Shown: positions 17,929-27,023, counted from the stretch's first letter. The stretch is DNA of 64,000 nt from Hamadaea tsunoensis DSM 44101 (GCF_000428945.1 NZ_AUAX01000024.1:1-64000); one strand, 5' to 3'. Notes: generated by a model not told the origin, from the sequence alone. A program made the numbers and translations.

Positions 17929-17978
17929 GAGGGGGCCTACCGGGGAGCGAGGGGAAAGATCAGCGGGATGCTACCGCC

Positions 17979-18833
17979 TCAGATCCCGAAGCACGTGCAG
18001 TTGACCATCAGCGCCCGCACGCTGCTCACGTACGACGGGTTGGGAATCTTGATCCCGGCGTCGGTGTCGACCGCCCCGTACCCGTAGTTGTAGCTGGCGA
18101 TCACCGCGTTGAGCAGGCATGGAGTCTTGTAGTTCGGCACCGCCGGGTCACCGCTGACGCAGTCGTCCGCGCTGAGCGAGTAGTCGCTGTCGAAGTACAC
18201 GTCCCCGAAGTACTTCACCAGCCACTGCAGGTACGCCGCCCCGATCATCGTGTTGCCGGACAGCGTCTTCACGTCGTAGTCGGTGCCGAACTTCTGGTTC
18301 ATCCAGGTGGCCGTGTTCGGCATGACCTGCATCGTGCCGATCCCGCCGTCGCAGGCCATGATGGTCGACTGCCAGCCGCTCTCCTGCCACGCGATCGCCT
18401 TGAGCAGCTGCGGGGTGAGGTCGACGGCGGTGCCGGGCCAGAACGACTTCGCGGCCGCGGTGTCGAGGGCGGCGCGTACGTCCGTCTTGGCGGCGTCGGT
18501 CCCGGCGTGGTACGGGCACTTCACGCCGCTCGGCAGCGGTGACGCCTTCGGCTTGGGCGGCGGCTGCGTGACCGTGACCGGCTTGCGGCTCGGCGTCGGC
18601 TTCGGACTCGGCTTGCGCGAGGCGCTCGGCTTCACCGACGGCGACTTCGCCGTCGACGCCGAGGGCAGGACGGCGGCCTCGATCGACGGAGGCACCGCCG
18701 AGGCGGACGGCGACGGGCCCACCACCGCCACCGGATCAGGCTTACCGGAGAAGCCGAAGGCGGCCAGGCCGACCAGGCTCGCCCCGGCGACCAGCGCAGC
18801 GATCGAGATGACCAATCCGTTCCTGCTGTTCAC
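17979..18833 (-). CDS. Secreted lytic transglycosylase (SLT domain)
   Basis: 284 aa, GTG start behind GGGGAGG. Residues 5-28 are a signal/anchor segment. Residues 38-100 are a Ser/Pro/Lys linker. Residues about 104-284 are a lysozyme-like SLT domain: LLKAIAWQESGWQ holds the catalytic Glu151, GTMQVMPNTA is the conserved substrate strand, and ASYNYGYGAV matches the third SLT motif. Six cysteines in the domain suggest disulfides. It should cleave glycan strands with 1,6-anhydro product formation. It is divergent from the serine hydrolase gene of the next operon. Confidence 0.85.
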   Translation of the reverse strand: MNSRNGLVISIAALVAGASLVGLAAFGFSGKPDPVAVVGPSPSASAVPPSIEAAVLPSASTAKSPSVKPSASRKPSPKPTPSRKPVTVTQPPPKPKASPLPSGVKCPYHAGTDAAKTDVRAALDTAAAKSFWPGTAVDLTPQLLKAIAWQESGWQSTIMACDGGIGTMQVMPNTATWMNQKFGTDYDVKTLSGNTMIGAAYLQWLVKYFGDVYFDSDYSLSADDCVSGDPAVPNYKTPCLLNAVIASYNYGYGAVDTDAGIKIPNPSYVSSVRALMVNCTCFGI

Positions 18834-18976
18834 GTACGCCTCCCCGTGCCGCCGGAACGGGGGAAATACCGGCGGACCCGGTTGAACCTACCCGCGTACC
18901 CCAAGTGCGCCAAAAGGGTTCGGATACTCATTCGCGCAGGGGGAAATAGCTCAGCGGTTCGGGTAGCGTCCGGGGC

Positions 18977-19816
18977 ATGACGCGCGCGCTCGACGCCCTC
19001 CGCCCCGACCTCGAAGCCCTGACCAGCACCGGCGGAACCGTGTCCATATGGGCCGGTCCGATCGACGGCCCCCCGGCGTACGCGTGGAACGAGGATGCCG
19101 GGCACTACGCGGCGAGCACGATGAAGGTCGCCGTCATGGCGGCCGCCTTCCGGGCCGCCGAGCGCGACGAGCTCGACCTCGGTGCCCAGGTCGACATCGT
19201 CAACCGGTTCACGTCGGCCCACCCGGGCGCCCCCGCGTACGCCATCGACGCCGACGACGACAACGACGAGGCGGTGACCAGCCGGATCGGCGGGCGGGCC
19301 GACCTGGGCTGGCTGATCGAGCGCATGATCGTGCGCTCCAGCAATCTGGCCACGAACCTGGTGATCGAGCAGCTGGGCGGGACGGCCGGGGTCAACGAGG
19401 TGTGGCGGGCGGTCGGCGCGAAGCGGTCGGTGACCGGCCGCGGCATCGAGGACGCGGCGGCGCGCGAGGCCGGGGTGACCAACACGGTGACCGCCGCGGA
19501 CCTGGCCGCGCTGTTCTCGGCGCTCGCCCGGCACGACATCGCGACCACGGAGAGCTGCGACGCGATGCTGCGCATCCTGCTCGCCCAGGAGTACCGCGAC
19601 GACCTGCCGGCCGGCCTGCCCGAGGGCACGCCGGTGGCCGCAAAGAACGGCTGGGTGACGGGTGTACGACACGGCGCCGCGGTGGTGCTCCCCGACGACG
19701 AGCCGCCCTTCACCCTCGTGATCTGCACCTCCACCGATCTCGGCGAGGCCGAAGGGGCCGCTCTCGTGGCAAGGATCGCCGAGGCGGCCTGGCGCGACCG
19801 AAAAGCCTTCACATAG
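18977..19816 (+). CDS. Cytoplasmic serine hydrolase, class A beta-lactamase/PBP fold
   Basis: 279 aa. The three active-site motifs are complete: STMK (47-50, Ser nucleophile and Lys), SSN (121-123) and KNG (223-225). The family includes beta-lactamases and DD-peptidases, but there is no signal peptide and KTG is replaced by KNG, so an antibiotic-resistance role is doubtful. It is first of three co-directional genes with an epimerase and an NlpC/P60 peptidase, which suggests a role in murein-peptide processing. TAGCGT ends seven bases before the ATG, indicating a leaderless transcript. Confidence 0.8.
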   Translation: MTRALDALRPDLEALTSTGGTVSIWAGPIDGPPAYAWNEDAGHYAASTMKVAVMAAAFRAAERDELDLGAQVDIVNRFTSAHPGAPAYAIDADDDNDEAVTSRIGGRADLGWLIERMIVRSSNLATNLVIEQLGGTAGVNEVWRAVGAKRSVTGRGIEDAAAREAGVTNTVTAADLAALFSALARHDIATTESCDAMLRILLAQEYRDDLPAGLPEGTPVAAKNGWVTGVRHGAAVVLPDDEPPFTLVICTSTDLGEAEGAALVARIAEAAWRDRKAFT

Positions 19817-19826
19817 GCTGGCCCCC

Positions 19827-20894
19827 GTGCCGATCTCTGAAGTGCGCACGCACCGCCTCGTCGCCCCCCTGCACACCCCGTTCGTCACGGCGCTCCGGCG
19901 TACGACGCACACGGAAAGCCTGATCGTCGAGCTCGTCGACGAGGACGGGCGGCACGGCTACGGCGAGGCGCCCGGGGTCTGGCAGGTCACCGGCGACAAC
20001 ATCGCCGGCGCCCAGGCCTGCGTCGAGGCCGTTCTGCGCCCGCTGCTCACCGGCGCCGACCCCGACGACACCGTCGCGCTCACCCGCCGCGTCGAACGCG
20101 CGGTCCGCGACAACCAGGCCGCCAAGATGGCCGTCGACATCGCGCTGCACGACCTCGCCGCGCGCCGCCGGAACATCTCCCTGGTACGCCTGCTCGGCGG
20201 CACCGGTTCGCGCGTACGCACCGACGTGACGATCGCGGCCGGCGAGGTGGAGGCGTTGCGGTCGGCCGCGAAGGAGCGGGTCGCCGAGGGCTTCACGACC
20301 CTGAAACTCAAGGTGGGCACCGACGCGGCCGGGGACCTGGCCCGCATCGCCGCCGTCCGGGACGCCGCCGGACCCGACGTCACCATCCGGCTCGACGCCA
20401 ACCAGGGCTGGTCCGCCCGCGAAGCGGTACGCATCATCCACGGCCTGGAGAACGCCGCCCTCGGCGTCGAGTTCGTCGAACAGCCGGTACCGCACTGGGA
20501 CATCGAGGGCCTGGCCTGGGTCAGCGACCGCGTCGAGACGCCGATCATGGCCGACGAGTCCCTGTTCTCCGTACGCGACCTCGTCGAGATCATCCGGCGC
20601 CGCGCGGCCGACCTGGTCAACGTCAAGCTGGCCAAGTGCGGCGGCCTGACGAACGCGCGTACGCTGCTGGAACTCGCCCGCGCCCACGACCTCGGGACGG
20701 TCGTCGGCTCCATGATGGAGTCCCCGATCGGCATCGGGGCGGCGGCCGCGCTGGTGGCCGCGTACCCGACGACCGCCGTGCCGGACCTCGACGCCGCCTG
20801 GTGGCTGGAGTCCTCGCCCGTCACCGGCGGCCTGAGATACGAGGGCGCCGAGATCGTCCTGCCGGAGGGGCCGGGTCTGGGGGTCGAGCTGTGA
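19827..20894 (+). CDS. Dipeptide (L-Ala-D/L-Glu) epimerase, enolase superfamily
   Basis: 355 aa, GTG start 10 bases after the previous stop. The enolase-superfamily barrel carries LKLKVG (Lys160 and Lys162, the KxK pair), metal ligands Asp190 (RLDANQGW), Glu218 (EFVEQP) and Asp243 (MADES), and the opposing Lys268 (NVKLAK). This set fits the muconate-lactonising/L-Ala-D/L-Glu epimerase subgroup. With the NlpC/P60 peptidase encoded four bases later in GTGA overlap, it recalls the ykfB-ykfC pair of Bacillus, in which murein dipeptides are released and epimerised. The substrate is inferred from context. Confidence 0.85.
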   Translation: MPISEVRTHRLVAPLHTPFVTALRRTTHTESLIVELVDEDGRHGYGEAPGVWQVTGDNIAGAQACVEAVLRPLLTGADPDDTVALTRRVERAVRDNQAAKMAVDIALHDLAARRRNISLVRLLGGTGSRVRTDVTIAAGEVEALRSAAKERVAEGFTTLKLKVGTDAAGDLARIAAVRDAAGPDVTIRLDANQGWSAREAVRIIHGLENAALGVEFVEQPVPHWDIEGLAWVSDRVETPIMADESLFSVRDLVEIIRRRAADLVNVKLAKCGGLTNARTLLELARAHDLGTVVGSMMESPIGIGAAAALVAAYPTTAVPDLDAAWWLESSPVTGGLRYEGAEIVLPEGPGLGVEL

Positions 20895-21880
20895 ACGCGT
20901 CCGTCCGAGTGGCCACCGCCACCCTCTTCCGGCAGCCCACCGGCGACCGGCCGGCCGACGAACCGGCGCTCGCCGCCGTCACCGACGTCCGCCGCTGGGT
21001 CGCCGGCCTCGACGACAAGGAACGGATGCGTCCCGCCGTCGTCACGCAGGCGCTGCTCGGCGAGCACGTCGTCGTCGAGGAGGAGCGCGACGGCTGGTCC
21101 CGGGTCGTGGTGACCGGGCAGCCCGCGACCGACCTGGACACCCGCGGCTATCCCGGCTGGCTCCCGACCCACCAGCTCGCCCCGTCGCCGGCGGTCTCCT
21201 CGTCGGCTGCATCGTCGTCGGCTGCATCGTCGTCGGCTGCATCGTCGTCGGCTGCATCGTCGCCGGAAGGCCCGGACTTCGTCGTGGCGGTGACCGCGAC
21301 CACGCTGCGCGACGCCCCCGACGGCGACCTCGTGCTCCCCTCCGTCGTCCTCGGTACGCATCTCCGCCCCGCGACCGGCCACCCGATGGCCGCCCGGCGC
21401 CGGAGCAACGCCGCGGACGGCTGGTCGGCGGTGTGCGTACCCGGTTTCGACGAACCCCTCTGGGCGCGCACTCTCGACCTGTCCCGCACCCCGTCCGGCC
21501 CGGTACGCCCCCGCGACGTCCTCAAGACGGCCACGATGATGCGCGAAGTCGCGTACGTGTGGGGTGGGCTGTCGCCGTTCGGCATCGACTGCTCCGGCCT
21601 CGTGCACCTCTCCTTCCGCCGGCACGGCGTGACGCTGCCGCGCGACGCGTACAACCAGGCGGCCGCGACCCAGCCGCTGGAGTTCGGCGAGGAGAAGCCC
21701 GGCGACCTCTACTTCTTCGCCCGGCCCGGGGAACGCGTACACCACGTCGGCTTCGTGGCCGCCGCCCCGCGCGGCGACCGCCGGGTGATGCTGCACGCCT
21801 GCTCGGCCAAGGGCGAGGTGGTCATCGAGGAGCTGACCGGCGACCGCGCCGCCACCCTGGTCTCCACCCACCGCCCCTGA
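20891..21880 (+). CDS. NlpC/P60 gamma-D-Glu-diamino acid endopeptidase with SH3-like domains
   Basis: 329 aa from a GTG overlapping the epimerase stop. Residues 1-97 and 128-195 look like SH3-type beta domains, joined by a Ser/Ala linker made of four 15-base repeats. The C-terminal NlpC/P60 domain (about 210-329) has Cys234 in GIDCSGL, His285 in HHVGF and His302 in LHACS. This order, SH3-SH3-NlpC, is that of YkfC-type cytoplasmic enzymes which cleave gamma-D-Glu-diamino acid bonds of murein peptides. No signal peptide is present. Structured element C1 begins 32 bases after the stop. Confidence 0.88.
   Translation: MNASVRVATATLFRQPTGDRPADEPALAAVTDVRRWVAGLDDKERMRPAVVTQALLGEHVVVEEERDGWSRVVVTGQPATDLDTRGYPGWLPTHQLAPSPAVSSSAASSSAASSSAASSSAASSPEGPDFVVAVTATTLRDAPDGDLVLPSVVLGTHLRPATGHPMAARRRSNAADGWSAVCVPGFDEPLWARTLDLSRTPSGPVRPRDVLKTATMMREVAYVWGGLSPFGIDCSGLVHLSFRRHGVTLPRDAYNQAAATQPLEFGEEKPGDLYFFARPGERVHHVGFVAAAPRGDRRVMLHACSAKGEVVIEELTGDRAATLVSTHRP
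21197..21256 (+). repeat. Four in-frame 15-base repeats encoding SSSAA
   Basis: Four copies of a 15-base unit (TCGTCGTCGGCTGCA; the first starts TCC) encode Ser-Ser-Ser-Ala-Ala four times between the two SH3-like domains of the NlpC/P60 protein. Unit length is a multiple of three, so copy-number change would alter linker length without a frameshift. Confidence 0.95.
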
Positions 21881-21912
21881 CCCACCTCTCCGCAGGTCGG
21901 TGCGGTGAAAAC

Positions 21913-22038
21913 GGTGACCAGACCGCGGCGAAGGATGCTTCGCCCCACTGTGCTGGCAGTGGAGGCCCCGCCCGGGTTTGGCGGGGCCGGAGCGGTCTCC
22001 CGCGGGAGGAGCGGAAGTGAGATCGACGGACCCGGGAC
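21913..22038. ncRNA. Structured intergenic element, copy C1
   Basis: 126 bases, one of three similar copies (others at 49817 and 55721). Predicted folds on the plus strand are: a closing stem GCTTC/GAAGT; hairpin 1 GCCCCACT/AGTGGAGGC with one bulged A; hairpin 2 GGCCCCGCC/GGCGGGGCC, nine pairs here against five in the other copies; and hairpin 3 CTCC/GGAG. It is followed by a small GATCC-TAAA-GGATC hairpin. It lies between convergent genes, 32 bases after the NlpC/P60 stop and 19 bases from the TerC stop. The transcribed strand and function are unknown, and I recognise no known RNA family. Confidence 0.5.
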
Positions 22039-22057
22039 AAAAGATCCTAAAGGATCC

Positions 22058-23050
22058 CTACGCTTTGGATGTCTGTAACGAGCGGTCCCGGCTGGACTTC
22101 ACCAGGCTGGCGATCGTCGCCACCAGCAGCGTCCCGATGATCACCGCGAGCGACAGCCAGATCGGGATGTGCGGGGCCCAGCCCACCGGTTCGCCGCCGT
22201 TGATGAACGGGAGGCTGTTCGTGGCGAGCGCCTCCAGGAAGAGCTTGACGCCGATGAACGCGAGGACCGCGGCGAGCCCGACGGACAGGTAGACGAGCCG
22301 GTTGAGCAGGCCGCCGAGGAGGAAGTACAGCTGGCGCAGGCCCATCAGCGCGAAGACGTTCGCGGTGAAGACCAGGTACGGCTCCTTGGTGAGGCCGAAG
22401 ATCGCGGGGATCGAGTCGAGCGCGAAGATCAGGTCGGTGGTGCCGATCGCGATCATGACGATGAGCATCGGGGTGAACAGCCGCCTGCCGTTGACCCGCG
22501 TGGTCAGCTTGGCGCCGTCGGACTCCTTGCTCATCGGCAGGATCCGGCGGGCCCACCGGATCATCAGGTTCTCCTTGTAGTCACTCTCGTCGTTCTCGCC
22601 GTGCTTGAGCAGCGTGATCGCGGTGTAGACCAGGAAAAGCCCGAAGAAGTAGAAGACCCAGGAGAACCGGCTCACGACCGCGGCGCCGGCGGCGATGAAC
22701 GCGCCGCGCATCACCAGCGCTATCACGATGCCGATGAGCAGAACCTTCTGCTGGTACGCGCGGGGCACCGCGAACCGGGCCATGATGATCACGAAGACGA
22801 AGAGATTGTCGACGGAGAGGCTGTACTCGGTCAGCCAGCCCGCGAAGAACTCGCCTGCGTACTGGCTGCCTTCGTGCAGGTAGATCCAGACGCCGAAGAG
22901 GGCGGCGAGTCCGACGTAGAAGGCGACCCAGAGCGACGATTCGCGCATCGAGGGTTCATGGGGGCGGCGCCCCACGATCATGAGGTCCACCACGAGCAGC
23001 GCTACCAGCGCGACGAGAGTGACGACCCATTCCAGCGTGGTGACGTTCAT
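22058..23050 (-). CDS. TerC-family integral membrane protein
   Basis: 330 aa from ATG 23050, preceded by GGAGG at the correct distance. Eight to nine hydrophobic helices carry the family signatures: FFAGWLTEYSLSVDNLFVFV with the conserved Asp-Asn, and MIAIGTTDLIFALDSIPAIFG with Asp residues. TerC proteins are implicated in tellurite resistance, Mn2+ export and metal loading of exported proteins; no ter operon is present here. It is a single gene. I see no Mn riboswitch of yybP-ykoY type in the 220 bases upstream. Its 3' end is next to structured element C1. Confidence 0.92.
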   Translation of the reverse strand: MNVTTLEWVVTLVALVALLVVDLMIVGRRPHEPSMRESSLWVAFYVGLAALFGVWIYLHEGSQYAGEFFAGWLTEYSLSVDNLFVFVIIMARFAVPRAYQQKVLLIGIVIALVMRGAFIAAGAAVVSRFSWVFYFFGLFLVYTAITLLKHGENDESDYKENLMIRWARRILPMSKESDGAKLTTRVNGRRLFTPMLIVMIAIGTTDLIFALDSIPAIFGLTKEPYLVFTANVFALMGLRQLYFLLGGLLNRLVYLSVGLAAVLAFIGVKLFLEALATNSLPFINGGEPVGWAPHIPIWLSLAVIIGTLLVATIASLVKSSRDRSLQTSKA

Positions 23051-23271
23051 AGAGAATCCTCCGGTTGGCAGCATTTTGCCCCAGAGGTCTCTCCCGCCGC
23101 GAGAGCCCTACGCTCAGGGTTCACACGACCGATGACACCGGGCTCCTCTGTGCGAGCCGTGCTGACGAGGCCATCGCGGGGGGATACTCCCCTCTCTGTA
23201 GCACCATTGTCGCTCATGAGACGCCCCAGGGCGAAACCGGGCCGGAAGATCGGCGTGGCAGGATCTTCTCC

Positions 23272-23559
23272 ATGGTTCTGGAGATCGCCCAGTTCGAGAT
23301 CATCCCTGGTCAGGAGGACGCGTTCGCGGCCGCGTACGCGCAGGCCCGGCACCTGCTGGAGGCCACCGACGGCTTCCTGTCGGTACGCATGACCCGCGGC
23401 GTGGAGTCGCCGTCCCGTTTCGTCCTGCTGGTCGAGTGGGCGACGGTGGCCGCGCACGAGGAGAATTTCCGCGGGTCGGAGCGCTTCGGCCAGTGGCGGG
23501 CATTGATCGGTCCGCACTTCGCCGCGCCGCCGGCGGTCGAGCACTTCGCCGACCTCTGA
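23272..23559 (+). CDS. Antibiotic biosynthesis monooxygenase (ABM) domain protein
   Basis: 95 aa from ATG 23272. A longer in-frame reading upstream has no homologous character. A single ABM/dimeric alpha-beta barrel domain is suggested by EIAQFEIIPGQEDAFAAAY, the GFLSVRMTRG strand and FVLLVEWATVAAHEENFRGSE. Such small proteins act as cofactor-independent monooxygenases or haem-binding homologues; which applies is not visible. The alpha/beta hydrolase gene starts 17 bases after its stop, so the two are probably co-transcribed. Confidence 0.82.
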   Translation: MVLEIAQFEIIPGQEDAFAAAYAQARHLLEATDGFLSVRMTRGVESPSRFVLLVEWATVAAHEENFRGSERFGQWRALIGPHFAAPPAVEHFADL

Positions 23560-23576
23560 GCCGGACGGCACATCCC

Positions 23577-24389
23577 GTGAGGTTGATCACTTCGGACGGG
23601 GTCGCGATCGACGCGCACCATGATCCCGGCCCCGCCCCGCTCTCCCCACCCAGCGCCGGTCGCCTCACGTCCGGCGAATCCGTCGAACCCGCGAGGACTG
23701 AATCCGTCGAACCCGCGAGGACCGCGTTCGTCGTGGCCCACGGATTCACGGGCACCTGGCGGAAGCCGGCGACCCGGCGGGCGGCGGCCGTGTTCGCGCG
23801 CTACGGCGGCGTCGTGACCTTCGACTTCCGCGGCCACGGCCGGTCGGCGGGCGGGTCGACCGTCGGCGCCCTGGAGATCCACGACCTGGAGGCGGCCGTC
23901 GGCTGGGCCCGCGAACTGGGCTACGACAAGATCGTCACGGTCGGCTTCTCGATGGGCGCCTCCGTGGTGGTACGCCACGCCGCCCTCGTACGCGGAGTCG
24001 CCGCTGCCGTCGCCGTCAGCGGTCCGGCGCGCTGGTACTACCGCGGAACGCCGCCCATGCGCCGGGTGCATCTCGTCATCGAGAACCCGGTCGGCCGGAT
24101 GGTGTCCCGGGTCTTCCTGCGTACGCGGATCGCCGGGGGCGGCGCCTGGGACCCGGTCCCCGAGGCGCCGTTCGAGGTGTCCGGACGGATCGCGCCGGCC
24201 CCTCTGCTCGTGGTGCACGGGGACGCCGACGCCTACTTCCCGGTGGAGCACGCGCACCAGCTCTATGACGCGGCCGAGCCGCCCAAGGAACTGTGGATCG
24301 AGGCGGGCTTCGGGCACGCCGAGAACGCCGCTCCGCCGGAGCTGCTCGACCGCGTCGCGCAATGGGCGGTCAAGCAGCTCACGGCATAG
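23577..24389 (+). CDS. Alpha/beta hydrolase
   Basis: 270 aa, GTG start. HGFTGTW forms the oxyanion strand, GFSMGAS is the nucleophile elbow (Ser), HGDADAYFPVEHA supplies the acid and GFGHAEN the catalytic His, giving a complete triad. The N-terminus holds an exact-type 24-base duplication (about 23678-23725) encoding ESVEPART twice, between the first strand and the oxyanion loop. The reaction is unknown; esterase, thioesterase or peptidase are possible. It follows the ABM gene closely. Confidence 0.85.
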   Translation: MRLITSDGVAIDAHHDPGPAPLSPPSAGRLTSGESVEPARTESVEPARTAFVVAHGFTGTWRKPATRRAAAVFARYGGVVTFDFRGHGRSAGGSTVGALEIHDLEAAVGWARELGYDKIVTVGFSMGASVVVRHAALVRGVAAAVAVSGPARWYYRGTPPMRRVHLVIENPVGRMVSRVFLRTRIAGGGAWDPVPEAPFEVSGRIAPAPLLVVHGDADAYFPVEHAHQLYDAAEPPKELWIEAGFGHAENAAPPELLDRVAQWAVKQLTA

Positions 24390-24443
24390 CCGGGCCTCTC
24401 AGGCTGCGGTGTGTTGGGCTGCGGTGTGTTGGGCGGCGGCGTC

Positions 24444-26558
24444 TCAGGCGGCCGCGTCCATCACCCGCAGCTCCTTCTTCAGCTCCTGCATCTCGTCCCG
24501 GATCCGGGCCGCCAGCTCGAACTGGAGTTCGCCGGCCGCCGCGAGCATCTGCTCGTTCAGGTCGCCGATGAGCCGGGTCAGCTCCTCGCGCGCCATGCCC
24601 TGCGTCTTGGCCTCGATGTGCCCGCTGGACTTGCGGCTCGAACCGGTCGGGGTCGGCGTCTTGCCGCGCGACATGCCACGGCCGCTGCCGCCGACCGGGG
24701 TCGAACCGAGCACGGCGTCGGTCTCCTCCGCCTCGCGGTAGATGTCGTCGAGGATGTCGTGGATGCGCTTGCGCAGCGGCTGCGGGTCGATGCCGTGTGC
24801 CTCGTTGTGCGCGATCTGCTTCGCCCGCCGCCGGTCGGTCTCCTCGATGGCCTTGGCCATCGACGGTGTGATCTTGTCGGCGTACATGTGGACCTCGCCG
24901 GAGACGTTACGCGCGGCGCGGCCGATGGTCTGCACGAGCGACGTCCCCGAACGCAGGAAGCCTTCCTTGTCCGCGTCGAGGATCGCCACGAGCGAGACCT
25001 CCGGCAGGTCGAGCCCTTCCCGCAGCAGGTTGATGCCGACGAGCACGTCGAAGTCGCCCTTGCGCAGCTCCTTGAGCAGCTCGACCCGGCGCAGGGTGTC
25101 CACTTCGGAGTGCAGGTAGCGCACGCGGATGCCGTGCTCGAGGAGGTAGTCGGTGAGGTCCTCGGCCATCTTCTTCGTCAGCGTCGTGACCAGCACCCGC
25201 TCGTCCCGCTCGGTACGCAGCCCGATCTCGTGCATGAGATCGTCGATCTGGCCCTTGGTCGGCTTGATGACGACCTGGGGGTCGACCAGGCCGGTCGGCC
25301 GGATGACCTGCTCGACGAACTCGCCGCCGGACTGGCGCAGCTCCCACGGGCCGGGGGTGGCCGACAGGAACACCTGCTGACCGACCCGCTCCAGGAACTC
25401 GTCGAAGCGCAGCGGCCGGTTGTCCATCGCGGACGGCAGCCGGAAACCGTGCTCCACCAGTACGCGCTTGCGCGAGGCGTCGCCCTCGTACATGCCGCCG
25501 ATCTGGGGGACGGTGTTGTGCGACTCGTCGACGACGGTCAGGAAGTCGTCCGGGAAGTAGTCGAGGAGGCAGTGCGGCGGGCTGCCGGCCTCGCGGTAGT
25601 CGATGTGCCGCGAGTAGTTCTCGATGCCGGAGCAGAACCCGACCTGGCGCATCATCTCGATGTCGTAGGTGGTCCGCATCCGCAGCCGCTGCGCCTCCAG
25701 CAGCTTGCCCTGCCGGTCGAGCTCGGCGAGCCGGTCCTCCAGCTCCTTCTCGATGCCGGCCAGCGCGCGTTCCATCCGCTCCGGGCCGGCGGTGTAGTGC
25801 GTGGCCGGGAAGACCAGCAGCTGGTCGACCTCCTTCACGACGTCGCCGGTCAGCGGGTGCAGGTAGGACAGCTTCTCGACCTCGTCGCCGAACAGTTCGA
25901 CGCGGACCGCCAGCTCCTCGTAGGCCGGAATGATCTCCAGCGTGTCCCCGCGGACGCGGAACGTCCCCCGGTTGAACGCCAGGTCGTTGCGGCTGTACTG
26001 GATGTCGACCAGCTGGCGCAGCAGCTTGTCCCGGTCGACCTCGTCGCCGACCTTGACCTTGACCGCCCGCTCCAGGTATTCCTGCGGCGTTCCGAGGCCG
26101 TAGATCGCGCTGACGGTCGCCACGACGACGACGTCCCGGCGGGTCAGCAGGGACATGGTCGCCGAGTGGCGCAGCCGCTCGACCTCCTCGTTGATCGAGG
26201 AGTCCTTCTCGATGTAGGTGTCCGTCTGCGGGATGTACGCCTCGGGCTGGTAGTAGTCGTAGTAGCTCACGAAGTACTCGACCGCGTTGTTCGGCAGCAG
26301 CTCGCGGAACTCCTTGGCGAGCTGGGCGCACAGCGTCTTGTTGGGGGCGAGCACCAGCGTCGGGCGCTGCAGGCGCTCGATCAGCCAGGCCGTGGTGGCG
26401 CTCTTGCCCGTGCCGGTGGCACCCATGAGGACGACGTGCTTCTCGCCGGCCCGCACCCGGCGCTCCAGCTCCGCGATCGCGGTCGGCTGGTCGCCGGAGG
26501 GGACGTAATCGCTGATGACGCGGAACTCGCCGTCCAGCCGCGGAATCTCCAGAGCCAT
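24444..26558 (-). CDS. uvrB: Excinuclease ABC subunit B
   Basis: 704 aa, full length. Walker A GATGTGKS (46-53), the DNA-binding beta-hairpin region [13 protein letters not shown] (about 98-110), helicase motifs including DESHNTVPQ and the QTIGRAARN motif VI, and the C-terminal UVR domain (about 665-700) that contacts UvrC. It unwinds and verifies damaged DNA after UvrA loading in nucleotide excision repair. TAGGTT ends six bases before the ATG, suggesting a leaderless mRNA. A direct repeat of GGGCTGCGGTGTGTT lies between its stop and the convergent hydrolase gene. Confidence 0.98.
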   Translation of the reverse strand: MALEIPRLDGEFRVISDYVPSGDQPTAIAELERRVRAGEKHVVLMGATGTGKSATTAWLIERLQRPTLVLAPNKTLCAQLAKEFRELLPNNAVEYFVSYYDYYQPEAYIPQTDTYIEKDSSINEEVERLRHSATMSLLTRRDVVVVATVSAIYGLGTPQEYLERAVKVKVGDEVDRDKLLRQLVDIQYSRNDLAFNRGTFRVRGDTLEIIPAYEELAVRVELFGDEVEKLSYLHPLTGDVVKEVDQLLVFPATHYTAGPERMERALAGIEKELEDRLAELDRQGKLLEAQRLRMRTTYDIEMMRQVGFCSGIENYSRHIDYREAGSPPHCLLDYFPDDFLTVVDESHNTVPQIGGMYEGDASRKRVLVEHGFRLPSAMDNRPLRFDEFLERVGQQVFLSATPGPWELRQSGGEFVEQVIRPTGLVDPQVVIKPTKGQIDDLMHEIGLRTERDERVLVTTLTKKMAEDLTDYLLEHGIRVRYLHSEVDTLRRVELLKELRKGDFDVLVGINLLREGLDLPEVSLVAILDADKEGFLRSGTSLVQTIGRAARNVSGEVHMYADKITPSMAKAIEETDRRRAKQIAHNEAHGIDPQPLRKRIHDILDDIYREAEETDAVLGSTPVGGSGRGMSRGKTPTPTGSSRKSSGHIEAKTQGMAREELTRLIGDLNEQMLAAAGELQFELAARIRDEMQELKKELRVMDAAA

Positions 26559-27023
26559 GAGCCCAACCTAGCCCGTGGGTATGACAACCTCCGCCGACAA
26601 CGCCCTGTAGGGCCGGATCCGGGCCGAATATTGCGATTGTGTGACGCGATCCATCCGGGTACCGTCAATCCCGTAGGCCGCTCGCGGCGGCCGACCGAGG
26701 CTGTGACCGGACCTCCACACCGGCCGGTCCCCTCGGTGCGGGGTCGCTGCTCCCGCCACGACGACCGTCGCTGACCCAAACCGGCGATGGGCGTCGCGCC
26801 CTGGTGAGCGCACCCACGTGGTCGCGCGCTCACGCGCGCAGACCCGCCGCCGCGGGCGTCCTTATGCGTTTTGTTCCACTTTCGACCCGTGTGTCGGGCA
26901 ATGTTCCGACCCGTGCGTCGGGGAACGTTTCGACCCGTGTGCCAGGGAACGATCGAGTGCCCGGAAACGCCGTAAATGCGACAGGGCCGTCACCCGCCAC
27001 CCGCCCCCGCAGTTCTGCATGCC
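26559..27023. other. Intergenic region with three 24-base tandem repeats
   Basis: 465 bases upstream of both uvrB and the lipoprotein gene. It contains three tandem 24-base units (26880-26951), each with TTTCGACCCGTG and a CCCG/CGGG mini-hairpin, located 72 bases before the proposed lipoprotein start. The remainder shows no convincing gene; reading frames through it lack conserved character. Confidence 0.7.
26880..26951 (+). repeat. Three tandem 24-base repeats upstream of a lipoprotein gene
   Basis: The units at 26880, 26904 and 26928 share CGACCCGTG, then GTCGGG or GCCAGG, then AA(T/C)G, with two to five differences per pair. Each carries a short CCCG-N4-CGGG inverted repeat. The position suggests either a repeated operator or neutral slippage; both remain possible. 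Confidence 0.85.

Noticed and set aside
18949-18976. tRNA-like start (GGGGAAATAGCTCAGCGG) before the serine hydrolase gene
   Set aside because: The D-arm-like sequence is not followed by an anticodon arm, T-arm or matching acceptor strand; the gene starts 28 bases later.
18977-19816. Beta-lactamase antibiotic resistance gene
   Set aside because: The active-site motifs are present but there is no signal peptide, KTG is replaced by KNG, and the gene belongs to a murein-peptide operon.
21913-22038. Structured element C as a known RNA (6C RNA, cobalamin or c-di-AMP riboswitch)
   Set aside because: C runs sit in a stem, not in loops as in 6C RNA. The conserved cores of the cobalamin and ydaO riboswitches are absent, and no gene start follows on the plus strand within a short distance.
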